Part shown: positions 1-9,996 of the stretch, in pieces | Position numbering within the stretch: position 1 is the first letter of the stretch | Layout: each line of letters opens with the position of its first letter | Assembly (NCBI GenBank): GCA_034670405.1 | Contig: JAXDDX010000172.1 | Location: 744,001-808,000 of the forward strand | Source: Hoplostethus atlanticus | Lineage: Eukaryota > Chordata > Actinopteri > Trachichthyiformes > Trachichthyidae | Length of the DNA stretch: 64,000 bases | Reading direction: 5' to 3' | Program-made: the position numbers and the translations under genes | The notes under the pieces: generated by a model | Told to the model about the DNA's origin: nothing | The model's database searches: none | Seen by the model: the letters and a program-made list of their open reading frames with translations, nothing else

Positions 1-624
1 ACAACCAATCCCATTTACCTCGTCTCAAAATGCAGCTCACGGCAGCGCCGCAAGCCGTTGCTTATGGTGCATTCCATTGTACTTGGAAATCGATAATTCA
101 GAGTCGGTATTCCTAACTTCCAATCTAAATGTGTTCCAGTGCATCTGCTCGGGAAAACATAATCGCCCGCAGCAAACTCATGTTTGTATGGCAAGTCTCA
201 GAATGTTACAAGCATCTAAACTCAACATCAACTACTACAGCGCCATTAGTGAATAGAATCAGCGCATATCACATTCGGACACCGTTTTTTCCGAGTATAC
301 AGGAATGCACCATTATTTTGCGACCAGGGAAGCTAAAACAACAACATATCTACGGCGATATATCAACTCTCCAGTTATTATTTTGTAGGATGCAGGCAGC
401 AACATAGATCCAGTCTCCCAACACGTGAAAATGCCAGGACAGAGCGGATTAATTTTATTTTTAACGGCAACGGCTAGTTTTTTCTGTGTGTGATGATCAC
501 TCCTCACACTGCTTGAGCAACGGCAGGATTAGCATCTAAATTGAAGCTTAAAGATGGAGCAATTCATAAGGTACGTGGCCCATCTGCAAAATTGGAATCT
601 GTAAGTGTCACCATGTTTTGATTT

Positions 625-970
625 TTACATTACATTACATTACAGTCATTTAGCAGACGCTTTTATCCAAAGCGACTTACAATAAGTGCATTCAACATAG
701 GTAGGCAAGAAAACTACTAGTCACCAGAAATCGTAAGTGCATTTCCTTCCTAAACAAGCAACTAAGAGCATAACTAGTGTTAAGGTAAGAGTGCAATAAG
801 TTAGCAACCTACTATATCTTAAACAAATGAGACAAATAAGATAATCAAATAAACAAGAGCTAAGACAAATAAGTGAACCAAATAAGCAAGAGCTAAGACA
901 AATAAGTGTATCAAATGAACAGGAGCCAATAAACAAGAGCTCAGACACATAATTGACGATTGATTGTAAA
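625..970 (-). mobile_element. 5'-truncated L2-type LINE 3' end, inserted in repeat copy 1
   Basis: Read on the minus strand this is the 3' untranslated end of the L2 element at 31875-32219, ending in the GTAAGTCGCTTTGGATAAAA / GTCTGCTAAATGACTG tail and ATGTA repeats. It is flanked by TTGATTT on both sides (618-624 and 971-977). The equivalent uninterrupted site is visible in copy 2 near 33410, which confirms a true insertion. The 75-codon frame at 721-948 is non-coding LINE tail. Confidence 0.85.
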
Positions 971-1637
971 TTGATTTAATTTACCAAATTAGTCTGGTTA
1001 GTATATTCGACTGCTGGTTAGCTAACGAGCTAGCGGGGCTAGCCACGGGCTTGTTGGGCGTGGAAGAAGTAAGAAAACTAAAGCTGGAGTCATTAAAAGT
1101 AAAGTAAAAGTAAAGTTATTGGTTGGAGTCAGGACTCATCTTTAAGTTATTTGTTGGGACCAGTGTCTGTTTTATTAGTCTGTCGAACATGTCAGGCTCG
1201 GTAAACTTTAGCCACTATTAGTACAATCGCGTTTGGTTGTTTGGCTGCGCTGTTTGGATGCAAATAGACTGCATCCAATAATATATTGGCTAACTAGCTC
1301 AACAAAATTATCAATCCTAGCTTGTCTGCAAGTTGTATTCAATAAGCTTATGGACATGAGCCATAAACAGACCGGCTACAGCAGAGAGTGTTGCTCACAC
1401 ACACACATACACAAAACAAGTACAATATTACACAGAATTGTTATCATTGAGAAACTAAGTGGAACCGCTCAGCTGCCTCTTCCCATTCTGGGTCAGGCTC
1501 CGGCTCAAACATGTATGGTCTCAGTGTTGGTTCTGGAGCGGCCACAATGGTTATGGTAGATTTCTGCATCAAGCTTATTTGTTTACCTTGAGCAGCATGA
1601 GCGCTCTGCTCTCCGCCTCCGCCAGGCGATTGCGTGT

Positions 1638-1711
1638 AGGTTGTATGTAATGAGCACTGCGCCTCACGGCGTGAGGCGGCCAATCAGAGCAGTGCTCATT
1701 ACATACAACCT
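1638..1711. repeat. Inverted duplication forming a 23-bp-arm hairpin
   Basis: Arms 1638-1660 and 1689-1711 are exact reverse complements and enclose a smaller nested stem (GCCTCAC...GTGAGGC, 1661-1677). Repeat copy 2 carries only one arm followed directly by the sequence whose reverse complement fills the right half here, so copy 1 gained an inverted duplication after the copies diverged. Confidence 0.8.
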
Positions 1712-2324
1712 CCACACCCTCAAAACAGCCTGTTCTTTACAATGGAGAAAATGAGAGACTGAAACACACACCACAGAAGCTGGTTTTAGGATTTTTTTTT
1801 ATATAGACTTCACAAACGTCTTGTAAAGACCCCCAGGAACAGTTTAAATAGCCCAAAATGAGTACAATACCCACCCTTTAATGAGTAAACTGCCCCTTTA
1901 ATTTGGTCGGAGATGAAAACAAATCGTAAAACAACATGTTGCGCATCTCATCTGTACCACAAATCCATCACATTGTAAATTGAATTCTGTCCAGAAAATA
2001 TTTATTGGTAATTGATAAATAGGCTGCATGCGTTAGCTAAAATTGACACCCTTTCCTAAACTGTATTTCCAACTTGCACCAAGCAGATCTGGCCGTGTAT
2101 GCGAGCAAGTAGGGGACGCAAAGACAGATCACATAGGGTCTGAGTGAACAAGCCATGATGCGAACCTCCGCCAAGTTCAACACAAAATGATGCGTCGATC
2201 ATGAATATACACGTAAACATATTTGTTTTTTTTATGATTTTGACTGCATTCATCTAAAGCAATAGAAAAATTCCATGCCAACAAATTGCACATTGTCCAA
2301 CATAATTTAACCTCAACCATGACT

Positions 2325-2400
2325 TAAAGATAATGATAGATACTTTATTGATCGCAGGGTGGAAAATCTGGGGTTGCAGCAGCATAACAGTATCTTAACT
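2325..2400 (-). mobile_element. LINE 3' tail remnant
   Basis: The reverse strand reads GATCAATAAAGTATCTATCA, the same kind of polyadenylation-signal plus ATCT tail as at 7800-8060. This is a short degenerate 3' end of a Rex-like non-LTR retrotransposon. Confidence 0.4.
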
Positions 2401-4756
2401 TGTATCATAGTATCATCACAGTATCATAACTTGCTCATCAACCTAACTGTGAAAATCCTGCCATATAAATTATCCAGTATCCAATTATCCAGAGTCCTGT
2501 AGCCTATAAAAAGAGGTTCACCTGAAGTTTAGGTCCTTGCTTAAATCAACATGGCAGAAGAAAAAAAAAGAAAAGAGCAATATTTTCCAAACAGGAAATT
2601 CAGTGTTAAAAATATAATTTATATAGCGTTGTAGAAAATACATAGGTCTAGCTTTTTTTTTTCAAAGTACGGGATGAAGCAGATAATGCTTTTGACATGT
2701 TGTGGAGTGCAGGTTAGACAGCGATCTGTGCCAGCAGTAAAGGATCTTGCCTACGCGCCACCTGCAAAGAGATACTTGGAATCTCAGACTAGCAGCAGGT
2801 CACTGTCTGGTCATCGTGATGAACGAGAGTACTACATGAGTTGCGACACGTTTCGGGAAACACTTGTGAAATTCACGAATGTCTTTAAGAGGTACTTCAA
2901 GATATAGTTAGCTGCCAATAAAGTCAGAAGTCGCTAGTTCCCACTTTCAGTGCATTTGGGAAAACATGGACACCTGCAGTAAATACTTCTATCTCATAAA
3001 TTAGCCTAGGCCTACACGTCTAGCAACAAGCATGGGAATAACAAAGCTGTTACAACATGTGTTTTCTAGTACTGCAGATCGAAGTTAGACATGTTTTCAA
3101 GTACAACTTGATGCAAAGGAAATGTTGTTTACCGTTCACGATGTGCACCGCCATGTTTGCTGTGACAAAATGTTTATCTTAGTAAACTCGGGATTTAAAA
3201 AAATGGCTACATTTTGCCTAAATAAAGTGGCGTTCCATCCTTTTCCTAGTACGAAGGACTCCGATTTTCGGTCATGTCTGGAACGCAGCCCACAATAGTA
3301 TGACTTGGACCAATTGCCAAGAACTCCAGACAGGTATTCCTACAATGTGAATGGTATTTTCAATTCACCGATACAAAATGCCTTTGCAGATTTTTTGGTC
3401 AAATGAGCTTTGATGAGTTTTTCTGGTCCATTCCCTTCCATACTGGCGGGAACTTTAAGTCCCACAGGGCGCTGGTGTCCCTAACGTTTTTAGGAAATAT
3501 ACTTAAGCATTAAGAAATAATAATCTCGAAAACGTCCATAGTGCGTTTTTGTCATGACATGTAGGTTCATGGTTTTAACGTTGTTAAATGTGCTAGGTTA
3601 TTTCAGTATAGCGTTAGCCACAGGCGAAAACGCTTTATCTACTCTAATCTCATCTATTTCCTTGTTAAATGATATGTTAAAATGAGACAGTGTAGTGTTG
3701 TGATTATGATGGTGATTTCCCTACAATCTGCAACCCCATTACGTTTACTCCTAATTACACTTTCACTCGTCTAACGATAGCTGACGTTAGCCTGCTGTAG
3801 AAAGACACTGCTCTATTGACGACAACTCCAGAAAAATGTGAACTAAAAACAATACAACTAATCACGTGTGACGTTACGTGTATTAGCTAGGTTTTTCAGT
3901 CGTCTGTGACCTGCAGAGCAGTAAAATCTAACATGAAAACGGAAGCGCTCACGAGCGGCCCAGTTTGAGATGCTGACGATTATGTTAGCTAACATTATCT
4001 GGTTAGCTAGCCGACACAACCGCAATCAATGAACGAAATCATATATGAGCAGCAATATACAAACTATGAACTGCAAAAGATTACAGATACTTACTTCGAT
4101 GTTATGTCAACGTTAAAATGCCTCTGTAGGTGTAGGGCGATGCTTGGTCGCTGGTCTGGTTGGAGGAAAATGGAGAATCTGGGCTCTGATGTCACGTTCA
4201 ACAAATATCGGAAACTAGACAACTTTCCAGTTAACCAGTATGAGGTTGCACTGGGGAGCTGACCAAATTATAAAAACGAGTGATAATCCCGAAGTCGTTT
4301 TTTAGCTGTTCGGTTTTTAAGATGTCATAAGTAAAAGCATGTTATTTTAGCATGTGTTGTATTTTTTAGACACAGCACATATTGGGCACATTGGACTCAA
4401 ACGCACAATAGATCACTGTGCATAGATTAGTATGATATCTAATCATCTGTACAAACTGTGACATGATTTATTTTTGACTTTTTGTTGAGCAACACCTTAT
4501 GTTTTTCTGAATTATACAGCAACAGTGATGTTATCTTGATCTATTGTGATTTCTAAAACGTAATTAAGTTTAAAAAAAGAAAAGGCGTTGAATATAGTTG
4601 AATTCAGCAACATCTGAACAAAATCCGCCAAAGGATTAATCTACTAGTTTCCGACTTTATCTACTCGTCATCCAATGCGCCATACAGAGACAGCGAAGAC
4701 CCCGCTCTCCCAGGCCGCAGCAACAACGATACTATTGGGGGTGTGGCTGCTTTCCT
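2401..4756. other. Unassigned AT-rich upstream DNA
   Basis: No gene is recognised. A 77-codon open frame at 2674-2907 and another at 4029-4262 have no family resemblance that can be named, no partner exons and no clear promoter. The stretch is unique within the window and could hold distal regulatory DNA of ets2, but nothing in it shows this directly. Confidence 0.4.
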
Positions 4757-6309
4757 ACGGTGGCCCTGAGAGCTCAACGCACTACAATTTAGGAAAACAC
4801 ATGCAAGTAGACATAACACAAGCAAATTAAGAAAACATCTTCATCAATTTGACAACACACACAACACATTACAGACAACACAACACATTAAGACAACACA
4901 ACACAATACAGAACGCGCTGCAATTACACCAAACGACAACGGAAGTGTTTCCAGAGGACCCTTAAAAGTGATGAAGACATCTGGACAGTCAGAGCTGTTG
5001 AAAATGAGCTAAAATGTAAGTGTTTTTGGTTTATTTTAACATTGTGATCGCATGATTCAGATATTATTACAGATATCTGCTGTTAACCTAGTGTTGGCCT
5101 TTTGCTTATTATTAGCCTGACCTGACGAAATACTAGTGATGGCGAAATGAAGCTTCCTGAAGCGTTGAAGCTTTCCAGACAATTGGTTTGAAAATAGCTT
5201 AATTCATTCGAGGCTTCAAATGCACACTAGGGCCACCTGCTGGTCAAAAGAATTTAGCAGGCGAGTCTATTGTAGATGAAGGCTGCGATGTGTGTAATAG
5301 TTGGGCCAGTGAATGAAACTACTGTTGTGAATAATGACAATAAAGAAATGAAAACATATCTATTGTTGTTGTGACCTAATACAAAACCATATGTTTATTA
5401 GATTTTATTAGATTTTATTACATTACTGTAATTTAGCAGACACTTTTCCAAAGCGACTTACAAAAGGTGATGGTTTACTATGAGGGGATTGAACCCACCA
5501 ACCTGTGACTGAGAGTTTCATGCTCTACCAACTGAGCTATCTGGGCCATACTGTGTTAGAATTGCATCAGCTTCTCACTGGCAAACTGGGTAACACTGCT
5601 GCACTGATCATCTAAGATGAAGTGGCTGAAGTGGTGGGGTCCCCAAGTTAGTCAATGAGTTATTTCTCTTCTAGTTTTTCTGATCGCTGATAGTGTATAG
5701 CATGAAAATACAGCTTATTATAATGCTCTCATGAGAAATGCGTAAATGTGCCTGTTCATATACAGTACAAACTACAACCCACGAGTAGTGAGGGGTTCTT
5801 TCCTTATATCTGTAATTCAAAACTGTCCACCAACCCCAAATCCATTCCTGAAGCACTCCATGGATGAGGCTTCAAATGTCATCAATGATGTAATGATGTT
5901 AAAATGATACAAGCCTCGATACTGAGGTTCACAGGAAACTGCCCTACGTTCTCGACACGCGAGATAAAATAAACCAAAAACACATTTTAACCAAAAACAT
6001 TTTAGCTCATTTTCCAACACTACTGACTGTCCAGACGTGTTCATCACTTTTAAGTGTCCTCTGGAAACACTTTTGTTTGGTGTAATTGCAGCGCGTGTCT
6101 GTATTGTGTTGTGTTGTCTTACTGTGTTGTGTTGTCTGTAATGTGTTGTGTTGTCTTAATGCGTTGTGTTGTCTGTAATGTGTTGTGTTGTCTGTAATGT
6201 GTTGTGTGTGTTGTCAAATTGGTGAAGATGTTTTCTTAATTTGCTTGTGTTTTGTCCACTTGCATGTGTTTTCTTAAGTTGCAGTGCGTTGAGCTCTCAG
6301 GGCCACCGT
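4757..6309. mobile_element. Foldback DNA element with ~0.3-kb terminal inverted repeats
   Basis: The left arm (4757-5044) and right arm (about 5960-6309) are reverse complements over nearly their whole length, starting ACGGTGGCCCTGAGAG and ending CTCTCAGGGCCACCGT. Each arm contains an ACAACACATTA-type minisatellite, with roughly three units on the left and seven on the right. The centre has no transposase and carries a SINE. Long arms suggest a MITE or foldback element, possibly Mutator-like. No convincing target duplication was found. Confidence 0.7.
5418..5550 (-). mobile_element. tRNA-derived SINE with L2-type tail
   Basis: The minus strand reads a tRNA-like head (AGATAGCTCAGTTGGTAGAG as A box, GGGTTCAATCC as B box) followed by the GTAAGTCGCTTTGGAAAAG / CTAAATTACAGTAATGTAAT tail shared with the L2 LINE at 32.2 kb. 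This is the usual teleost arrangement in which the SINE borrows the LINE 3' end for mobilisation. It lies inside the foldback element. Confidence 0.75.
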
Positions 6310-6805
6310 ACCTTTCAAATTTTTTAAATCGTTAATAGGACTTGACGCACATTGTGAAAATTATAGCAAAATAGACCCTCTACCAAATCGTTTTTTTTGT
6401 GGTTGTTTTACTTTAGAGATCAAGTGGCACAGAGATACTCATTTTAATTTGTTAACCAAAAGTCAGTCAAAGATAAAATAAGAAACTTTAATGATCCCCA
6501 TGTGGAGAATGGGTAAACTGGGTGCTGTATATGAAAAGTGTTTGATGTTAATAATGTGCTTAATAAGTGCTCTAGCACTTGTATGAGTGGTGGGAGGGTA
6601 TGCATGATTGGAGTGAGTAAAACCACATTGACTTTAAAAAATCTAGCTGTTTACACCAAAGTGATGCGGTAGTACAGTGTTGTTGTAAGAGAATCGCTGA
6701 ACAATGCTTTGACTTAGCCACTACAGTAAATAAATCACAGAGCTACCTCTTGGTATATGAATGTACCTCGCACCAACCTAGAGCTGGCTCATTCTTGTGT
6801 GATTT
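6310..6805. other. No recognisable feature
   Basis: AT-rich sequence without a supported gene, repeat pair or RNA. Confidence 0.4.
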
Positions 6806-7110
6806 AGTAGTAACAGTACTAGCTGTAGTAGTTGTAGTTGTAGCAGTTCTAGTAGTTGCAGTAGTACTTGTAGTAGTTGCGGTAGTAAGTGTAGTAGTAC
6901 TTGCAGTGGTAATGTAGTGGTAGTTGTAGTATTTTCAGTAGTAGTTGTAGTAACAGTTGGAGTACTTGCAGTAGTAGTAGCAGCAATAGTTGTAGTATTA
7001 TTAGTAGTTGTAGTAGTAGTTGTACTTGTAGTAGCAGTAGTGCTTGTAGTAGTTGTAGTACCAGCAATAGTAACAGTACTAGTTGTAGTAGCTGTATTTG
7101 CTGAAGGACA
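6806..7110. repeat. Degenerate GTA/GTT trinucleotide repeat
   Basis: Runs of TAGTAGTTGTAGTA with variants over about 300 bp. Open frames on both strands are low-complexity Val- or Leu-rich artefacts. Confidence 0.9.
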
Positions 7111-7444
7111 CTAATAATAACAATAGTAATAATAGTGTTCTTGCTGAAGCAAGTCCAATAATGACAAGAAAATGTATTTTCTGAAGAAAATGTGTTTGCT
7201 TCTTCATGAAAATGTTAAAAAGCATTATGTTCATAATGCTTTTAAAAAAAAATCAGTTTGAAGTGAAATCAACATAATGGAAAATGGTTTAAAATAATTC
7301 TGATGTCTCTAGGTGAAGTAGTGAAGACTTTGGTTATTTTATTTTATCTCTATTTTATTGTAATATTGGTTGTGTTTTTATTCTTTGTGATTTTAATGTT
7401 AAGCGTCTTTGGGTACTCAGAAAAGCTCTATATAAAATAAATGT

Positions 7445-7740
7445 ATTATTAGTTGCCAGGGTGTTACTAAGTGGTTGCTAGGGTGTACTAGGTAGTTGTT
7501 AGGGTTTTACTAGCTGGTTGCTGGGGTATACAAGGTGGTTTCCAGGGTGTTTCCAAGTGGTTTCTAGAGTGTACTAGTTTGTTGCTAGGGTCTACTAGGT
7601 GCTTATTAGGGTTTTACCAGGTGGTTGCTAGGGTGTATTAGGTGGTTGCTATGGTGTTGCTATGTGATTACCAGTGGTTGCTCTGGTGATTCTAGGTGGT
7701 TGCTAGGTGATTACTAGTACTATTTACCAGTACTAGTGAT
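7445..7740. repeat. Minisatellite, ~20-22-bp unit
   Basis: At least ten degenerate tandem units of the form GTGGTTGCTAGGGTGTTACTAG, with units differing by substitutions and small indels. Confidence 0.85.
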
Positions 7741-7799
7741 TAAGCAATCCCACTAATAAGTATGCAAGAGAACACACACACGCACACACACCTACCTCG

Positions 7800-8012
7800 A
7801 ACCAAATTGCAAAATTGCACAACTGTATTGCACTAATCTATTATTTATTGCACTACCTTGTATATTTTATGTATATTTTTTGTATATTTTTTGGATTGTT
7901 TATACAACCTTTATCTAAACTTGTTTATTGTTTCTTGTATAGTGATGTGTGCCTCTCTCTTGCTTTGTACTGCTGCATAACTGCAATTTCCCCTCGGGGA
8001 CAATAAAGAGCC

Positions 8013-8060
<48 letters not shown>
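7800..8060 (+). mobile_element. Rex-like LINE 3' UTR with (ATCT)n tail
   Basis: CAATTTCCCCTCGGGGACAA / TAAAGAG is followed by about twelve ATCT units from 8012. This hairpin plus AATAAA plus tetranucleotide tail is characteristic of fish non-LTR retrotransposon 3' ends (Rex1-like suspected). Coding sequence is absent, so it is a 5'-truncated copy. Confidence 0.6.
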
Positions 8061-8409
8061 GATACTTAATTTCTTCATTAATTAACTTCACAGCAAGTTT
8101 TATCCTCATGACAAATATTTATTTTTTTAAATGGTGGACATCTAATTTTGGAATGAAACTCCTCATTTACACAATCTGTACTGTTTGCAGCATTTCTGAT
8201 GTATACAATGTACATTTCCTATTCCTATTCGATTACATCCCTTTCTAGTTGATAACTGTCCCATAGAGACCTACAGACCATGGAGAGGTACTGAACGAAC
8301 AGCCTTTTAAAGTTTTACAGGAGACCTATCATTACACAATATCAGTTCAGTATGTGATGTATTTCTGTGGGCGTGGCCTGATAATTTTCCACTGTGCATG
8401 ATGAAATAC
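8061..8409. other. No recognisable feature
   Basis: AT-rich interval upstream of the ets2 candidate promoter. Nothing could be assigned. Confidence 0.4.
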
Positions 8410-8412
8410 TGG

Positions 8413-8945
8413 TGGAGCTAGTTCCGCTACTCCACTCTAGAGAGAGTTCACCGATCTCCATTAAAAAAATCTGTCAATTGAATGTGGCCTTGCTTTAAAG
8501 CAAACATATATACGTCGTAGAACATAACTTAAGACCTTTTACGAACTCTTAGGCACCACTGCTAAATTCGGCATAGATGTGTTCCACCAAGCAGCATTTA
8601 TATAAATGTCATTTTGTAATTTCAACTTTTACATCAGGTTCAGCTGTTCTTCCTGGTTCCTCCCACGATCTTATTTCACTAAAATACACCGTGGATGGCG
8701 ATAGCGAGCAATGAACCAATTAGAAAAGTTTCGATTTTATTGAAACAGCTGTTGCTTTGTGAAGCACTTGTATGCCGAATTTAGCAGTGAATGCTGGTTC
8801 GTTAAATGCCTTAAATTATGTTGTAAGAGGTACGTATGTTAGCCTACAAGCAATGTCACACTAAATTGCCATATTTGTGAATAGAGTGTTGCGTGGTTCA
8901 CTCTCCATACAAGAGAAGCGCGTATCCGGGCTAGCTCCGCCCACC
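8413..8945. repeat. Imperfect inverted repeat next to ets2 exon 1
   Basis: The core arms (about 8495-8590 and 8762-8850) are clearly complementary, each with GCTAAATTCGGCAT or its complement. Weaker complementarity extends outward to GGAGCTAGTTCCGC on the left and GGGCTAGCTCCGCC on the right. It resembles an old MITE whose right arm now reaches the GC-rich stretch before ets2. Confidence 0.55.
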
Positions 8946-8975
8946 CAGCTCCGGGAAGAACAGAACTCGTGGGTT
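8925..8975 (+). promoter_or_regulatory. ets2: Candidate ets2 core promoter
   Basis: A short GC-rich island in AT-rich surroundings contains a GC box (CTCCGCCCACC) and an ETS-like core (CCGGGAAGAA), about 200 bp before the predicted exon 1 donor. ETS-site autoregulation is known for ETS family promoters. No TATA box is obvious, and the start site is inferred. Confidence 0.4.
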
Positions 8976-9166
8976 TGGTCCCTGTAATCACAGACAGACA
9001 GAAACGCAGACAGAAAAACTGTTAGCTCACTCATCTATACGGTGGATTTATTTCATATACTACCGTCATTTGTTCATTTGAGGATATCAATATCCAAACG
9101 CAATCACCAAAGCGGTTGACTACTGGTTGCTGTACCTTTTGCATACTCGTTTTATTAATTCAACAG
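8976..9166 (+). other. ets2: Candidate non-coding exon 1 (5' UTR) of ets2
   Basis: The exon is proposed because a strong donor (CAACAG|GTAAAC) ends it at 9166 and the first coding exon begins with a clean acceptor at 9930, only 7 bases before its ATG. Vertebrate ETS2 has a largely non-coding first exon. The upstream boundary is a guess. Confidence 0.45.
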
Positions 9167-9367
9167 GTAAACCATTGACCTTTTACTGCCCGTGGAGTTG
9201 AAACTGTTATAGTGGGCCTATGGCATTTCTAGTTGACTTTCTAGAACTAGTCGATGTTCTCCTTATTATTATTTTAACAATGACCTGGAAACATGTTTAA
9301 ATTCAACCGATTGATATAGATAACTATGTTAACGTTTTTGTAAGTAGTATTTAAGTGGGATCAGGGT

Positions 9368-9639
<272 letters not shown>

Positions 9640-9929
9640 GAATGAACCACTGTGCTAGTTATTTTGTTTTGGGATCAGATTATACATAGAAAGTGATGCC
9701 TGCACATCCTTATAAAATGGTCTTGTTTGTTGATCAGGAATTTGATATGAATGAAAATGGTGTGATTATTGTGAAATGTCCATTTTAGATTTCAAAATGA
9801 TTCAAGTAATTAAATTTGTTTAAACTTAAATTCCTAGTGATTACAAATAACCTTTTTTTCTCTTGTTGCTTTTGTTGTACTGTATGAACATGAACATAGT
9901 TGGTGATATTTTGTTTCTCTCTGCTCTAG

Positions 9930-9996
9930 GTACCAAATGTGTGACAGTATGGATCAAATTTCTCCATTGTCCACTGGGCACCAGTCCACTCTGAAG
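9930..9996 (+). CDS. ets2: ets2 exon 2 (start codon)
   Basis: Acceptor CTCTAG|G and donor CTGAAG|GTAGTA. It codes residues 1-20 from ATG 9937. The [16 protein letters not shown] stretch aligns with the ETS2 N-terminus. It ends in phase 0. Confidence 0.9.

Larger units (their letters stand above)
1..1880 (+). repeat. Recurrent 1.9-kb repeat, copy 1 (5' end outside window)
   Basis: This segment is closely similar to 32772-34470 and to 44990-45998, and in reverse to 52213-53335. Its right end (ACCCACCCTTTAA) mirrors the TTTAAAGG start seen in the other copies, so the family looks like a non-autonomous DNA transposon with short imperfect terminal inverted repeats. No transposase is visible. The short open frames inside it recur between copies only because the DNA recurs. 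It carries a truncated L2 insertion and an inverted duplication, both absent from copy 2. The superfamily (hAT- or piggyBac-like) is not resolved. Confidence 0.75.

Noticed and set aside
721..948. 75-codon hydrophobic protein, also present at 31899-32126
   Set aside because: Conservation is due to the L2 LINE 3' UTR being repeated, and the sequence is a degenerate tandem motif.
2674..2907. 77-codon frame as a host gene
   Set aside because: No family, no partner exon and no promoter could be supported; kept as unassigned DNA.
6849..7114. Val- and Leu-rich membrane-like proteins
   Set aside because: Low-complexity translation of the GTA/GTT repeat.
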